NCBI GenBank assembly: GCA_036850595.1
Contig: CM072160.1
Location: 13,991,906-14,055,905 of the forward strand
Direction of reading: 5' to 3'
Source of the DNA: Rhyacichthys aspro
Lineage: Eukaryota > Chordata > Actinopteri > Gobiiformes > Rhyacichthyidae
Length of the DNA stretch: 64,000 nucleotides
In this document: piece by piece, positions 30,901 to 43,500 of the stretch
How the letters are laid out: each line of letters opens with the position of its first letter
Numbering within the stretch: position 1 is the stretch's first letter
Program-made: the position numbers and the translations under genes
Notes under the pieces: model-generated
The model's input: the letters and a program-made list of their open reading frames with translations, nothing else
Told to the model about the DNA's origin: nothing
Databases searched by the model: none

Positions 30901-33132
30901 GCTAATTTGCCTCTGCTGTCTTTGATAGGCTGAACACAAGTAAAAGATGACTCCACAGATTGTCCTGATAATTGATGTGATGTAACTGCCCCTCTCTATG
31001 TCAGATTATTTTGAAAGTTTAACCTTGTGACAGCTGTGCACGGCAGATTAAAAGACTGCTGCTCCAATCAATTTGAATTAAAGCTGTATCCATTCTGTTG
31101 GCAGACATCACAGAACTGTTTGTGCCCCAGACATAATAGGGTCAGATAATTGATCACATGGGAGTATAAAAGGAATTTAGATGGCAGACAGTAAATGATG
31201 TAAAAGAGGATGGTAGATTCTTTGAGAAAACAATACCCACAATGCAATTTCCCATTTTGTATGGCTAATTTTCTGAGGCCCATACAATGTGTCCAGAAAC
31301 ATCTTTAGTAATATGTTTTAAGATAATCTTAAGGACTAACAAAAAATCAACACATAGAAAAGTACTGCACTGAGCCTTGAGTTGCACGTGTCATTTAATC
31401 ATTAAAATTAGGAAAACATTATTGTATTGGATAATATCGCTTCCAGGAACCTGACATTAATTCAAAGCAGTGGCTATGTAGATTATGTGCAGTGTTTTGT
31501 GACATCTGCCAGGCAAAAAGTCATAAATCATGTGCAATATATACTTTGATAATATCGTCCTTTTTTTAAAACCCAAAGTGCTTCCTGGGGGATAGTATTT
31601 CATCTACCTTCTTTTTGTGTTTGACAATGAGCAAATGTTCCTTGCTTATCAGCTCTGAAACACTGAGGCAGGCTGGAACGGGGCAGCTCCAGAAAAGTGG
31701 CATTCACCTTCCAAAAGCATAAAAGTGGAAAAGTCATAACATTGCTTGATGAGTTTTGCTTTCCTTGTTTTAAACTGCCATTCTGTCCTTTTGCAACAGT
31801 TAATGAATAAAGCTTACAAGGCTCTAAATATCACAGTTTTCAAATAACTATGCAGCCGTATTTTAATCCAAAAAGCTCAAAGTAAACACATTGACTCTGG
31901 GGTCATTAATTACCTGAGGTGAAGAGTTGTGTGCTGTGTTACAGGCCTCCCTACGTAATCCAGATTACATGTCAGTGGAGAGCGAAGATTACTGGACCAT
32001 CATGAGTGATTTAGGTATTATCACACTGACGCAGTGTTGCTTTTCAACAAGAGATGTACAAATTGAAAGCAAACAATATGTTCTGAATGGAAATGAAGGC
32101 AATGGGCAAGTGTTAAAAATTGTATTGTGTGGCATCAGAGGTTTTTGGCATGTTTTTTTCCCCCTAGGGATGATTTTCTTAAAATTAGATAAACCTTGAA
32201 GAATTTTATTGTTGTCTCAATTAGTCTTTAGCTAAGTAGAAAAGAGTTTAAATTATGTTGCTACATAAAAGAAGCTATCAACATAATTTTCTATGCTTTG
32301 TTTTATGAACTGTGCAATTTTACAAATATAAATTAGTTCAGATAAAGTAAACTCATTTTTCCAGTTAAATCTAAATGCATGTCTGTTGACCATAGGCAGA
32401 TAACAAGTTATAAATCAGTCTGGTTCAAGGTACCTTAGGCAACTGCCTGGGATTCATCTCACTTGCAAAACTGGCATTGAGCCAAAATATATGTTAAGTA
32501 ACAGAGTAACATTACTTAATTACACATGTTCCGGTGTGATTGCTCTAATCAGTGTGTGACATCCTGTGCCACCTGTTACTTCAGAGCCACATGTATGTTA
32601 AGGTCAGGGGCCGGGGTTGAGAGACAGATTGATGACGATTTGAGGGGAGCCTACACTAGGAAGTAGTCCACATCTTCAACTTCGTTGTCTCCACAACACT
32701 ACCATTTACACAGCTTAACTCAGGCTGCCAGACAATGTAGGTCCAGATCTGGTCTCCATGGAAAGCCCTCGGGACAGATAGAGAATTATCACAGCTCACT
32801 GTACGACACACAGTGGATGGTGTTAAACCCACAGAGACTGTTTGACTGTGTCGCTGTCCATGGTATCAAGACAAAACACTGAAGCCGGCCATACGCTCTA
32901 AAACCCACTGATTTAAAACGAATTGCCGTTTCAGAAGATGGGTCTTCCTAACATCCTAAATATCAGGCTTTAACAACTATTCCCGTTGTAACAATTACAG
33001 GTACTTACTCTTAGTGATCTTTTGCAAGCCAAGCACATCCTCGGGTGTTATGACAGTGTTTCTGCGCAGCTCTTCCTCGGTTGTAACAGGGATCCCCATG
33101 TCTGACGAGTTACAGCCTTGCTGCACTTTCAT
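24942..33132 (-). CDS. unc119: UNC119 lipid-binding chaperone
   Basis: UNC119 binds myristoylated N-termini (for example transducin alpha) in a beta-sandwich pocket and ferries them to photoreceptor or ciliary membranes. Coding exons on the minus strand: 33132-33009, 26539-26426, 26145-26052, 25317-25145, 25054-24942; phases close to 205 residues. The start is MKVQQGCNSSDMG. The conserved pieces are EDVLGLQKIT, NYLCSPEENVHMIDFTRFKI, AGRFVRYQFTPAFLQLRQVG, VEFTVGDTPINNFRMIERHY, CMPSSKNTCEHIYEFP and SDSFYFVDNKLVMHNKADYS. This fills the whole GMP_PDE_delta domain. The N-terminal linker is shorter than in human UNC119 (240 residues). Position beside foxn1 supports the UNC119 orthologue rather than UNC119B. 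Intron 1 is 6.5 kb and contains several candidate regulatory motifs; the promoter region just upstream of 33240 is GC-rich. Confidence 0.95.
26636..26940 (-). repeat. Dispersed SINE-like repeat in unc119 intron 1
   Basis: On the minus strand it reads ggagcctatcccagaagctt, accattcactctcacattca, tttggacggagagcggaag and gaggacatgcagac. This matches the element at 47765-48073. A run of gaatgaatgaatgaatgaat lies at its plus-strand right end. I recognise it as a repeat type common in teleosts but cannot name the subfamily. Confidence 0.7.
27205..27967. promoter_or_regulatory. Homeodomain and octamer motif cluster in unc119 intron 1
   Basis: A perfect 12-bp palindrome GTCTAATTAGAC (27941-27952) lies 8 bp before a perfect octamer ATGCAAAT (27960-27967). 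The same core, CTCTAATTAGAC, occurs at 27205-27216. TAATTA is the homeodomain core and ATGCAAAT the POU octamer. It may be an enhancer; conservation has not been tested. Confidence 0.3.
29256..29408 (+). mobile_element. tRNA-derived SINE in unc119 intron 1
   Basis: The head tggcagctcaggtagagc resembles a pol III A box, and gagctcaagtct about 30 bp later resembles a B box. The tail tttcctgtccagcttctata ... caataaaggccaaaaagccc is typical of teleost tRNA-derived SINEs. The element is short and diverged, and I see no clear target site duplication. Confidence 0.6.
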
Positions 33133-33486
33133 GTCCAGTGAGGAGGGCCGTGTAACCTGTGTGGAACCTGACAAAAGCGGTGGCTTTCTGCTGCTCGGCG
33201 TCCCTAGCCGCAGGAGCCAATAGACTTGTGTCGCTCGGGCTAATACACCGTGGGGCTAACAGGCTGCTCCGTGCTGCCACAAGAATAACTCATTCTCCGA
33301 ACCTCCTCCCTTTCTCGGTCCGGTAAAAGATCAAAATCAGCCCTTAGCTCCCTCCCCCTTACCCAAGGCTCATCTCACAAGCTATTTAATCCAAATCCCA
33401 CGGCTTTACAGCGGGCACCAGTGCGTGGCTCGCAGTCTGCGCGTGTCGTCATTACGCGCACACGGATAGGCTTTAGACAGCTACAG

Positions 33487-33492
33487 TAATCC
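33487..33492 (+). promoter_or_regulatory. OTX/CRX-type site upstream of unc119
   Basis: TAATCC lies about 355 bp upstream of the unc119 start codon. CRX and OTX2 bind this core in photoreceptor promoters, and UNC119 is enriched in photoreceptors. The motif is short, so chance is quite possible. Confidence 0.2.
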
Positions 33493-33589
33493 ATTACTCT
33501 GCACTGTCCGCCACGAGCTACTGCCTCCTGAGTCTGTGGTCAATACAACTATGTGGGCTGTGTACAAGAACTAATGCTAACCGAAAGGG

Positions 33590-33628
<39 letters not shown>

Positions 33629-33629
33629 T
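33590..33629. repeat. (TTTA)n microsatellite
   Basis: Ten uninterrupted four-base units between unc119 and the crystallin pair. The surrounding 33240-34483 interval shows no gene beyond the presumed unc119 promoter. Confidence 0.92.
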
Positions 33630-34483
33630 GTTTTGAACTTGTCCGATTAACAACAGTACATAATTGGTCCCACAGCTTCTATCTCCTTCTCTAAACAGGT
33701 GTGTGGGGGAATAATGAGGCCTGCCTGACGCCTGATAAAGGCCAGATTTACAGCAAAGACAACAATAAAGCTGCTTCCCTTCTGCGTCATTATTGTCATC
33801 TCTCAATGAGCACAATACAACAAACGGTAAAAAAAACAAACAAATGAGGAACAAAATAGATGATAGTTTTATTTTGTTATTTCTTTTTAATTTTATTTTA
33901 TATGGTAGTTTCTTTTTAGATGCCAGCATCCCTGAGAAAGTGTAAAATGCACATATTGTAGACAGTCCCATCAGTGAACTGAAATGATGAGCTTAAAGGG
34001 AGAGTCACGTGATCATGCGCTGGTCACCGACCACAGTATTGACTAAACGGCTTTATACTGTCACACAAAGGCGATGGCGCCTCCTGCTGTGTGTTCACGA
34101 TACAGCAGGGGGCGTTGTCTCCTTTGCGCATTATAATTGCCTTGTTGAGGGAGCTTACAGATAGTAAACAGGCTTATAGGCATCATTTCACCTACAAATA
34201 TATAAGCCAGAAAATAAAAATAAAATCAAAGGGTTGCAAATAGCATAGAAAAGAACTCGTAAACACAAAATATTAACTATAATCTACTAAATTGCTAAAT
34301 AATTTTTATATAAATATACTTATTCATATAATCAAAGTATGAGGTCTGTAGACAGAGATGATTTTTACTGGTACTATAGTTTCTCTGGAAGTCTGTGACT
34401 GTCTGAACTCCCAAATCCAACCAGTAGGAAAAGTGGTTCAAGAATTTCCAAGGTGTGGCAAGTGGGCTCCTTCTCTATTTCCT

Positions 34484-35657
34484 TTATGCGGTCATCTCAA
34501 AGCAGCCCCTGCGGTGCGTCTGCATGTCTCTAACTCTGCGGATGGACTGGATCTGAGGGTGGTGGGCTCCCCACTCGTTCCAGTGCTTGTAAGGACCCAT
34601 CTCAAACACATACTGGTAACCACGGTAGCCAGGGTACTGGTAGCCCACCCAGCTGTGAGAAGGAGAGATTGAAAGGGGGGTTACATCAGCAGTGATGCAG
34701 TACTAAGAGTTTAAAATAGGCCAACCCAAATCTGGGCCACAAGTAAATGTAGGATAACTTATTTTTTGTCAATAGTAGCACTAGCTAACTTCTTACGTTT
34801 TTCTTAATAAAATTTAAATGTGAATTTGCATGTGGCCTAAAATCAAAGTTTAAAGGTTTGGTCACTTGTTAGTTAGCCCATTAGTAGCATCATGTTCATC
34901 TCTAACTTCTTGAAGACCTGTACTTCTTGAAGAACTTACGTTCCACCGGTGACCTGAATACTGGCCACTCGGTCCTGGAATCCATAGGACCACAGACTTG
35001 GGATGTCTTCATCACACACTTCCATTTTTCGACCCTCAAAGTTTGTACATTCATACAGGCAGATCTTATGGTCCTGGGGGTCCTACGAGAAGCAAATTTG
35101 ATGTATCAGTCTTCCAAATTGTAAAGAAAAATATTCAGTAGTAGTAACTGTTGCAACATGTTTAACCCACCATACGCATAGGCCTGACCGACATGAAGCG
35201 GTCACACCTGTAGCTGTTGGACCAGGTGTCCCAGCGGGGGTATTCCCCCTTCTCCAGGATGAACATCTCACCAGTCATGTTCTGTTGTTCGTAACCAACC
35301 CAACTGAAATATATGAATCCATTTATTTCCAACAGTGTCTGGCTCAAAGACATCATTTGCTCATTTACAAATTTCTGGTGACTTACGGCCCACACTCTAC
35401 TCTGATGGAGCCAACCCTGTCAAATCCCTTCTCACAAAGGTTACGACACTCTCCAAACAGGTCCATTCTACGGCCCTGAAAGTTCTCATACTCATAGAGG
35501 TATATCTGAAAAAGAAAGGCAGGCCAAATTTTTGTTGCAGTCAAATGTGCTTAGGACATACTGTTTTCACCCTAAGAAGAGGTTTAACCACCTTGTAATT
35601 GCGCAGACCAATTGCAGAGTGGCTGCCAATGCTACCTTGAGCACCTGAATGAGACAT
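34484..35657 (-). CDS. crybb1l: Beta-crystallin B1-like lens protein
   Basis: Beta-crystallins are structural lens proteins built from four Greek-key motifs. Minus-strand coding exons: 35657-35592, 35505-35387, 35303-35171, 35082-34940, 34652-34484; 209 residues with all phases closing. Exon 1 encodes the N-terminal arm (MSHSGAQGSIGSHSAIGLRN) and each later exon one Greek key: LYEYENFQGRRMDLFGECRN, WVGYEQQNMTGEMFILEKGE, CLYECTNFEGRKMEV, and WVGYQYPGYRGYQYVFEMGP. GEMFILEKGEYPRW is characteristic of the B1 group. The arm is shorter than in mammalian CRYBB1. The exon 1 donor is ambiguous: AAG|gtggtt or AAGGTG|gttaaa differ by one Val. A non-coding 5' exon probably ends at 35888 (donor gtaagt) and splices to 35665. 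The gene lies head-to-head with cryba1. Which of the teleost B1-like paralogues this is cannot be told from sequence alone. Confidence 0.93.
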
Positions 35658-35952
35658 GATCAGATCTACAGGGAAAAAGCACAAAATCTGTCAGCCACAA
35701 CTGCAGTAACCAGAGATATTAACTTGTGTTGACCATATATGTGCATAGCATTAGCATAAAACAAATCCATTTGAAATATGTGTACACTTTATAAAAATGC
35801 ACATCCTCATGCACTATTATTGATAGTTCCTTCTTTTGGCAAAAAGTCTTACTGTTTCCTGAGGTTTTAAGAGGAATATAAACTTACACAGTTGTAGACT
35901 CAAATGGGCCGGCCTTTGGAGAAAGTGATGGACACAGGCGTTGTTAGAGGGG

Positions 35953-36081
35953 ATATATATATACATTCACATCCAGCTTAATTCTATACAGAGATGATCC
36001 TTGCTTCTCATTGGCTGTGTCCAGTTTGGAGCATGGTACAGGGTCAAATGTCATGCTGCTAATCTATGGACTTGTGCTGAC
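35953..36081 (-). promoter_or_regulatory. Promoter of the beta-B1-like crystallin
   Basis: A TATATATATATA run at about 35953-35964 lies roughly 30 bp before the presumed 5' untranslated exon, whose donor is at 35888. A Maf half site, TGCTGAC on the plus strand, lies at 36075-36081. Maf elements (MARE, TGCTGAC core) drive crystallin promoters in lens fibre cells. Confidence 0.5.
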
Positions 36082-37057
36082 AAAGCTGCCTGTTTTGTTG
36101 TCTAGCGACAGTGTGAATGAGCAGAGAACAGTATCCTTAATCAGCAAAAAGTTGAACACACTAACTCACATAAACAAATGTTTTTAGTGTATAATATTTT
36201 TTCATGCTTTTCATTCTCTCTGGTTTTATCTCCGTTCATTCATGTTTTCAGCTCCTTTTGGTCTTTTATATTTGAGTATTACTGGAGCTTAAACAACCAT
36301 TTGTCCCTGTCTGTGTAATGTGCTGACACCAGTAGAGGCATCCATCTCTATTGTATCATGGTGCCAGACCGGCTACACCTATTGGTCCTGTCAAGCATAA
36401 GGCATAAAAGTTACGCTTTTCATGAGCTTTCATTATTGTTGCTTTAATACAAGAATAATACACCATAGTAATATGTATCTGCATTTACAAATAATGAAAA
36501 CCCACTGTTAAATTCAAATAAATGTAAACATAAAATGAATACTTTATTGTTTACATTTTTGTGAATTTCTTTGCATGTCTTTACAGGTGACAGCCATGAC
36601 AGGCTTTTGTGTCATGTTGTCTTGTTTTGTGTTCATGACTGTGTGCGCATGACTGAGCTTGTGTGTTCATTGCAGTGACTGAAGAGTGAAAAGCACAGGA
36701 AACAGGGACAGTAGGGCTAGACATGAGAGAGCAGGTGGAGCAAAGCCCACTGCAAAGATCATTCAGTAAGTGCCTTTCTCACATATAGATTTTAAATACA
36801 ACTTAAGTTGAATTATTTGTAGTATATTTTTTGCTGTAATGTAACAGATGATGTTTGTTGTTTTTCTTAAAAACAAAATGACACAAACATACATGCATGT
36901 GAGAATCTGTTACGTAATACCAGCTTTAGAAGGCTCTTGGCACTCAACCTTTTTAAAATATGCCTTTTGGTGTTGGGCACTGTGCCCTTCATTGGACTGA
37001 ACCACAGCAACCTAAAGCCCAGTGGCTCAGTGTTAAACAATGACTGAAGCAGCAATG

Positions 37058-37117
37058 TGCTGACTGCTGCCGTGACCCACAGGCCCAGGAGCCTTTCAGC
37101 ACCAGCATGTATAAATA
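37058..37117 (+). promoter_or_regulatory. cryba1 promoter: Maf half site and TATA box
   Basis: TGCTGAC at 37058-37064 is the core of a Maf response element, and TATAAATA lies at 37110-37117. Transcription would start near 37140. A non-coding first exon ends at 37198 (caatcag|gtaagc) and joins an acceptor at 37635, 20 bp before the ATG. This is a typical lens crystallin promoter layout. Confidence 0.65.
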
Positions 37118-37654
37118 GGTCCCTATTCACTGGGGTCAGGACATCGTTTTGTGGACACCCCCGTGAGCACTGTACAGCTATTCTTTGGGGCCAATCAGGT
37201 AAGCCCTCAGTCTCGATGCTTTTATCCTATAGACTCATGCAGACCATTGTCTCTTTCTAAATTTTTTCATTGTTTGTCCACCGCTGGCTGAGGCACATAC
37301 ATCTAGAGACAGACATGCCAATGTTACGTACATGAAAACCCATACACATGGTTCCTGTGCAATACATATATTATAACATAATACTAATGTACTATCAATA
37401 AAGTTAAAGCATATTAATCTATGTTAATGCAAAATGCTTCTGTTGTTTTGACATAACAAGCATACCATTTTAAATAATACAAACAAGCTTCTCTATTTAG
37501 TACAATAGAAGTGTGTTTAATTCTCTGAGTGACACAGCTTGTGCACAATGAAGAAAAGACACTTCATAACTTCACTGCTTGTCTAACAAATTTTGAAATA
37601 TGAGCATCAAACACAGTCTTTTGCTTTGTGCCCAGAAGGTAAATCAGAAGTAGA

Positions 37655-38907
37655 ATGGCTCTAAATAATCCCAAACCGCTGGGACCATGGAAGGTGAGTC
37701 TGGAGTTGAAATGACCATGAATAATGATCACTGATTACGTTTTGTAGAATGATGCCCAGTCTGATGACAACAATGTCTGTGCACACATCAGTGTGTGTGT
37801 GTGGCATGTGCATACTACATGTATGCATTTGTATTCTCCCCAGATCACTGTGTATGACCAGGAGAACTTCCAGGGTAAGCGTCTGGAGTTTACCTCAGCC
37901 TCTCAGAACATCATGGAGTGTGGTGTTGACAATATCCGCTCCCTGAAGGTGGAGTGTGGAGCGTAAGTGAATTAAATCAACATCTCTGTTTATAGACATT
38001 CACATTAATGAAGCTACATTTTCCTCATGTGGTTGAGTGTCTGTGTGTTTGGGTGGACAGCTGGGCAGGATATGAGCACTCCAGCTTCTGTGGCCAGCAG
38101 TTTGTTTTGGAGAGAGGAGAGTACCCTCACTGGGAGTCATGGAGTGGCAGCAACGCCTACCACATTGAGAGGATGATCTCCTTCCGCCCCATCTGCTCTG
38201 CTGTGAGTCTGTGCGCAAAACACCTGTTATTTTTTTAAATCTTAGTTGTCAGGGAGAAAGTTGATGTTCACAACAACTTCATTTGCTTTAACACATTGAC
38301 TTTTATTAGTCTTGCTACAAACTTAAAGTCATTAAACATTTTGTAGCGGTGCTCATTTGCCAGTTAAAGTTAAGTCTAATCTCATGTGTCGGACTGTCAC
38401 CTTTATGTACTAAAAAAACATAATCTTAAATGTATTTATTTTATATGTATAGGCCATATAGGGCTTTTGTATGTTTGCTCATTTTGTATTTATCCTGTAT
38501 AAGTGACTTAACATGCTTTGTGTTTGTTGTTGAGCAGAACCACAAGGAGTCCAAGATTGTGGTGTTTGAGAAAGAAAACTTTATGGGACGTCAGTGGGAC
38601 ATAAATGATGACTACCCCTCTCTGCAGGCCATGGGCTGGGGAAACAATGAGATTGGGTCTATGCAAGTTCAGAATGGAGCGTAAGTCTTTTTCCTTGCAC
38701 CCATATTAGAATCAACCACACAGACTTTCCTTGTAATCTTCCTCTCTGTTTTTATTCAGCTGGGTGTGCTATCAGTTTCCTGGTTACCGGGGTTACCAGT
38801 ACATCATGGAGTGTGATCATCATGGTGGCGAGTACAAACATTACAGAGAGTGGGGCTCCCATGCTCAGTCGTTCCAGGTGCAGTCCATGCGTCGAATCCA
38901 GCAATGA
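37655..38907 (+). CDS. cryba1: Beta-crystallin A1 (betaA3/A1)
   Basis: Structural lens crystallin. Exons: 37655-37693, 37844-37962, 38061-38202, 38538-38680, 38760-38907; phases close to 196 residues, against 198 for human A1. The first coding exon gives the short arm MALNNPKPLGPWK, and the other four encode one Greek key each: VYDQENFQGKRLEFTSA, WAGYEHSSFCGQQFVLERGE, FEKENFMGRQWDINDDYPSL, and YQFPGYRGYQYIMECDHHGG. The end is SMRRIQQ, as in CRYBA1. SGSNAYHIERMISFRPIC is a strong family signature. The longer mammalian A3 start is not apparent here. Divergent partner of the B1-like gene, which suggests shared lens control. Teleosts can have more than one cryba1 copy, and I cannot assign a or b. 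Confidence 0.95.
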
Positions 38908-39179
38908 GTCCTGCATCCTTATTCCCTCCCCACCTTTTACTCTGTACCTCCTGCTGTTCACATTCCTACCCATCTTCTGCCTCACTGTTCCCAGTCATTC
39001 CAAGCTCTGAGTCTGATGCTCTCTGGTGCTTCATATTCAAGATGTTTACAGAGCTTATTTTGTTCTGTTGCCAAATCAAAAAAGAAAAAAAATAGGCATA
39101 GGCCTCACTGTGGAGATAATATGAAAAATGGCATCTTTATGAGTGGAATTAGACTTATGCTACATAATTACTCCTAAAT

Positions 39180-39185
39180 AATAAA
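39180..39185 (+). terminator. cryba1 polyadenylation signal
   Basis: AATAAA about 275 bp after the cryba1 stop. No earlier canonical signal was noticed. Confidence 0.5.
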
Positions 39186-40535
39186 ATCTGCAATCCGTAA
39201 TATAATACTGGATTGTGCTGTTAAACTATATTGAGTGATTTGTCATTCATTGTTTTCTTTTATTTTTTTATTCTAATATTAACCTTTGCATATTTGATCC
39301 AGATGTAGCTGAGCACAATATTTAATGTTTGCTTTAAACCCATTGACAAGAGTTTAACAGCTAAATATTACATTTATATATTTATAGACTACATAACCAA
39401 ATTCATTTTGTTTGACCTTTTTATTAACTTTAAAATATTAAATAAAGTAGTTTTGTGAGCGGGCGTAGTGGACATTCAACAGTAGCCTATAAATATGATT
39501 CAGTTCTTTTACCGAGTACTCTAATAAATGTAGTTAAACAGACTACCTGATCATTTTTTCCTCTAAAATGGTTTGAACCCCAAGTAGCTCATTGTTTTTG
39601 TGAAAAAAACAGGCTTTATGACGCCATCTACTGTTTATTATAAGGGATTTTAATCGAAGAGAACCTCTGTTCAGGAACAGAAACTCTTGGCCAATCGCAT
39701 ATTTCAAAAATCACGTGCTCAAAAAAAGAGCGTTACCATTAGTCTACACTGGCTTGTCATATGATGTTCCAGGAAGTGTAATAGGTGCCAACAAAGTGTA
39801 TTTTCAGGGCCAAATATGTCTTAACACAGCTTTTAAACAGCTCAAAAAAGAAAAGCATCAACAAAGAACAGGGTGAAATGCAGATAAATACGGTCAATTT
39901 GATCAGGCAATGTTTAATGAATCTGAGATAATTGTCATTCTGATGCTGAAGTTGCAGCTAGGCAAACACTAAACTTCAGTTTGGTAAAATGTATTAGTAT
40001 TTTGTGGAGGAAAAATCAGTCCAGTTTAATTTTTTTTCATAAAAGAAAAGCAGGATAGGTTTCTAGGTGGATTTTGGGGGTGAGTGGAATCTGAGACAGG
40101 GATGGCAAAAAGAAAATCAACTCAATCATCTCAACAGAGCGCACTGTAACAGTATAAGGACTGACCTAACTCAGATTTAAAACTCACTTACTTTGTGAAA
40201 CAGGGCCATAACAATATTAAAGGGTGCAGTTCCAGAACAAGTGAGTTTCTAGGCTATTTTATTTTCAAATCCATAAAAACGGGCAGCTTTTGTCCTTAGA
40301 CTTTTTCTGTTTTGTTAGAAAATTGCCCATTTACTAGTCCACCTTAAAATGTTGCGTCACAATTAAGCCCCGCCCACCGCGAGGGTAGAGGAAGTTGGTG
40401 AAAACAGCAGGCCTGGTTGGATCTGAAGAGAAAAATATCCAGCTGCCGGGGAGGCGAAGACTGAAAAGGTTTTATTCCGTTGTCTGGTGTTGGATATAGA
40501 AGTCCGAATGGTGAAGGACTAGCGGAAAAGTTAAC
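39186..40535. other. Intergenic region with cpd promoter
   Basis: Mostly AT-rich without a gene. Close to cpd a GC box GCCCCGCCC (40367-40375, Sp1-type) precedes a GC-rich presumed 5' untranslated region of about 150 bp. No TATA box is evident, fitting a housekeeping promoter. Confidence 0.5.
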
Positions 40536-43500
40536 ATGGCGCACACTATCTCAGCTTTCTTATCTGCGCTGAAACGACTACGGGTGTCTCTTCTCGGGTT
40601 CCTGGTCTTTCTTGTTGTCTGCCCCGGTGACGCCAGCCTACACAGGACACGAAGCGTAAGCCCGTCGTCGGCGGAAACTGTAGAAACTTACAATAAATAC
40701 TATAATTATGTAGAACTGACTGGTCTCCTACAGTCTTTAGCTCAGAAATATCCTCTCATAACCAATCTGTCCAGCATAGGTCAGTCTGCACAGGGCAGGG
40801 AGCTCTGGGTAATGCGAATAACCAAGGATCCCAACATGGACATACCGGGAAAACCCAAGTTTAAATACGTCGGAAACATGCACGGCGACGAAACTGTGTC
40901 CAGACAGGTGTTAGTGTATCTTATAGAGTACCTTTTGGCCAACTATGGCGAGGAGCAGCGTGTGACTGAGCTGGTGAATACTACTGACATTTACATTATG
41001 CCCAGCATGAACCCCGATGGTTTTGAGAAATCCGTAGAAGGAGACTGCTTGGGGGAAAACGGGGGACGAAATAATGCCAAAGATATGGATCTTAACAGGA
41101 GCTTCCCTGACCAGTATGATGGGACCCAAATTAATCCAGGTGACATCCCTGAAGTAGTGGCTATGATGAGATGGATCCAGGAGAAAAAGTGAGTCAGTGG
41201 AACTAGTCTTTCCTCATCTTTTATGTCAAAACATTGTAACTGGTATCTCTCTTTCACCTCATTATTACATAGTAAATGGCGTTAAAATTAATTTGTTAAC
41301 TTCCAATATTCTTTTTCTTATAAATGATTAGATTCAACTTTATTAATTTGGACTTAGTAGTCAGGTCTCAGATATCACTTGATCACTAGCACTAAACGGT
41401 ATTTTTGTGTCTTTAGATTTGTTCTCTCAGCAAACCTTCATGGGGGGACTGTAGTTGCCAGTTACCCATTTGATGACTCAGCCTCCCACAAGCAGCAAGG
41501 CCACTACAGCCAGTCAGCGGATGACAGCTTATTTCGCTTCTTAGCCTTGGTGTACTCCACCAACCACCCTGTAATGAAGACTGGCCATCCCAACTGTCCT
41601 GACACAAGAAGTGAAACCTTTAAGGATGGCATCACAAATGGGGCTCAGTGGTATGATGTGCCAGGTAACGCAACTCTGTCCCTGTAGTGATTATCACGCA
41701 CTATAGACTACCAGAGTCTTGAGTATCTGCGTAGTAACCATTTATACAAAAATAGGCCCTTATTGTATTGTATTGTTGACTTTGAAAACAGATTATTCTG
41801 TTAAGTTTTTGTGAAACGTTTATAAAAAATGATTCATTCTAACACAACACCAGTATTTATGAATTCACTTATGTGTTTCAGTTAAGTTTACCAAAACGTG
41901 AGTTCTAAGGGCCAGTAGTTTGGTTAACGCTGTCCATTTACAGTAGACCTAATACAGCATTTGATCCCATTATCAAACTCATTATATGCAAAACTATTGC
42001 CCTCTTTTAACATTTACTTCTTTATGTCAATATAACTTTAGTTTTTGAAATAACGTAGTGCTGTTGGGTAAGAAACCTGATCAGTATATTTCATTGTTAT
42101 TGCTTTGTCTGGAGGGTAGTAGTTTGTAAAGCTGATGTCTCAAGTTTCAGGTTGCCATTCTTTTAGACCATCTCATAGATCTGTTATGATGGTGATGTCC
42201 TTATTTTAAGTAAGACCTTGTGCAGTCTTGACAGCATGTGTGCACTGTGTTTCCTCATTTAAATTCTAGCTGGTTAGTCTGAAGATATGCCTCTCAAAGA
42301 TCAAAAGTCAATAAAAACATATTTTTATGTTACTGATATGTCTGAGTGCGACATTTTGCTGCTAATATTGGACTAGTGGCAGATGATAGAAATAGTTGAG
42401 ACATTGTGAACATAATGAGTGCTCGAGGCATGAGGCCAGGAATCAGGATCAGAGGGTTTTTGTTTTCATGGTCAGAGACAGAGCTTCAAATTATAAATTC
42501 CTTTTTTGGTGTACCACATATGCACCACATTTATTTTGTATGCTTTTAGAGAGTATAAGAGAATACAAATGACACACTAAAGAGTAAGACTTTGTATTTA
42601 TGTACGCTTTATATAATCTTTACTGCTGTGATATGCTTGAGCCTTGAAGTACATGACGTGCATGGCAGTCTTGTGACTATAATAGTCCATTTATTTTTTT
42701 CCCTCACCCATTTAAAAATGGATTATGTAATTATAAGTTATCAGCTTTACTGTTCCTCCAAAAGAAGGCGCTGACTTTAATCCATTGTTTGGTCAGTGGC
42801 TTCCCTGAGGGTGTGTCACTAGATCCGGCACAGACGGGAAGTGTTTTGCTACTGTGTGACAACACTGGGAAGTTGTTTATTTTAACTGATTGGCTAAGAA
42901 GAAGTTAGTCTTTAGTGGCTAATGTTCTCAGCATTTCTCACCACTTACAGTGAGTTTTCGATGGGTTTGGCTGCTTAGTTGACATAGCTGCCTGCTGCTT
43001 CTTCCACCACAGGGGGTTAGAACCTCTAAAGAATCACTCACCATCCCCATTCAAAATAATCTCAAAGGGCACAGTTTCTGTTGTAACATGATAAGCAATG
43101 CTAATGGAAAACTTGCTTCTAAATCCTGAGAGAATAAAATTCCGTATTGTTTTTTTCACAGATCAGAGTAAGTAGTAGTAATGATGTAGCAGATAAAAAC
43201 TCATAAAAACGTTAAGGACAACAGTACTTTAGACCTTAGAATTTTTCTGAAAGTCTAAATGCTATTACCTTTTTTTTTTCCTTTTTTCTTTACATTTCTT
43301 TTTGGGAAAAGTTTCAGGATACAAAATTATTGTATTATTATACAAAATGATGTTTGTGTATACTTTGTTTTGGTCTTAACCTAGATTTGCAACCCATTAT
43401 AGCCTGCACAATCTACACACAATTTGTTTACTTGGGGTTATTAGTGAAAAGTGATATTATAAGATATATAAGTGCAAAAGTAGTTTGGTAAGTTTTTGAA

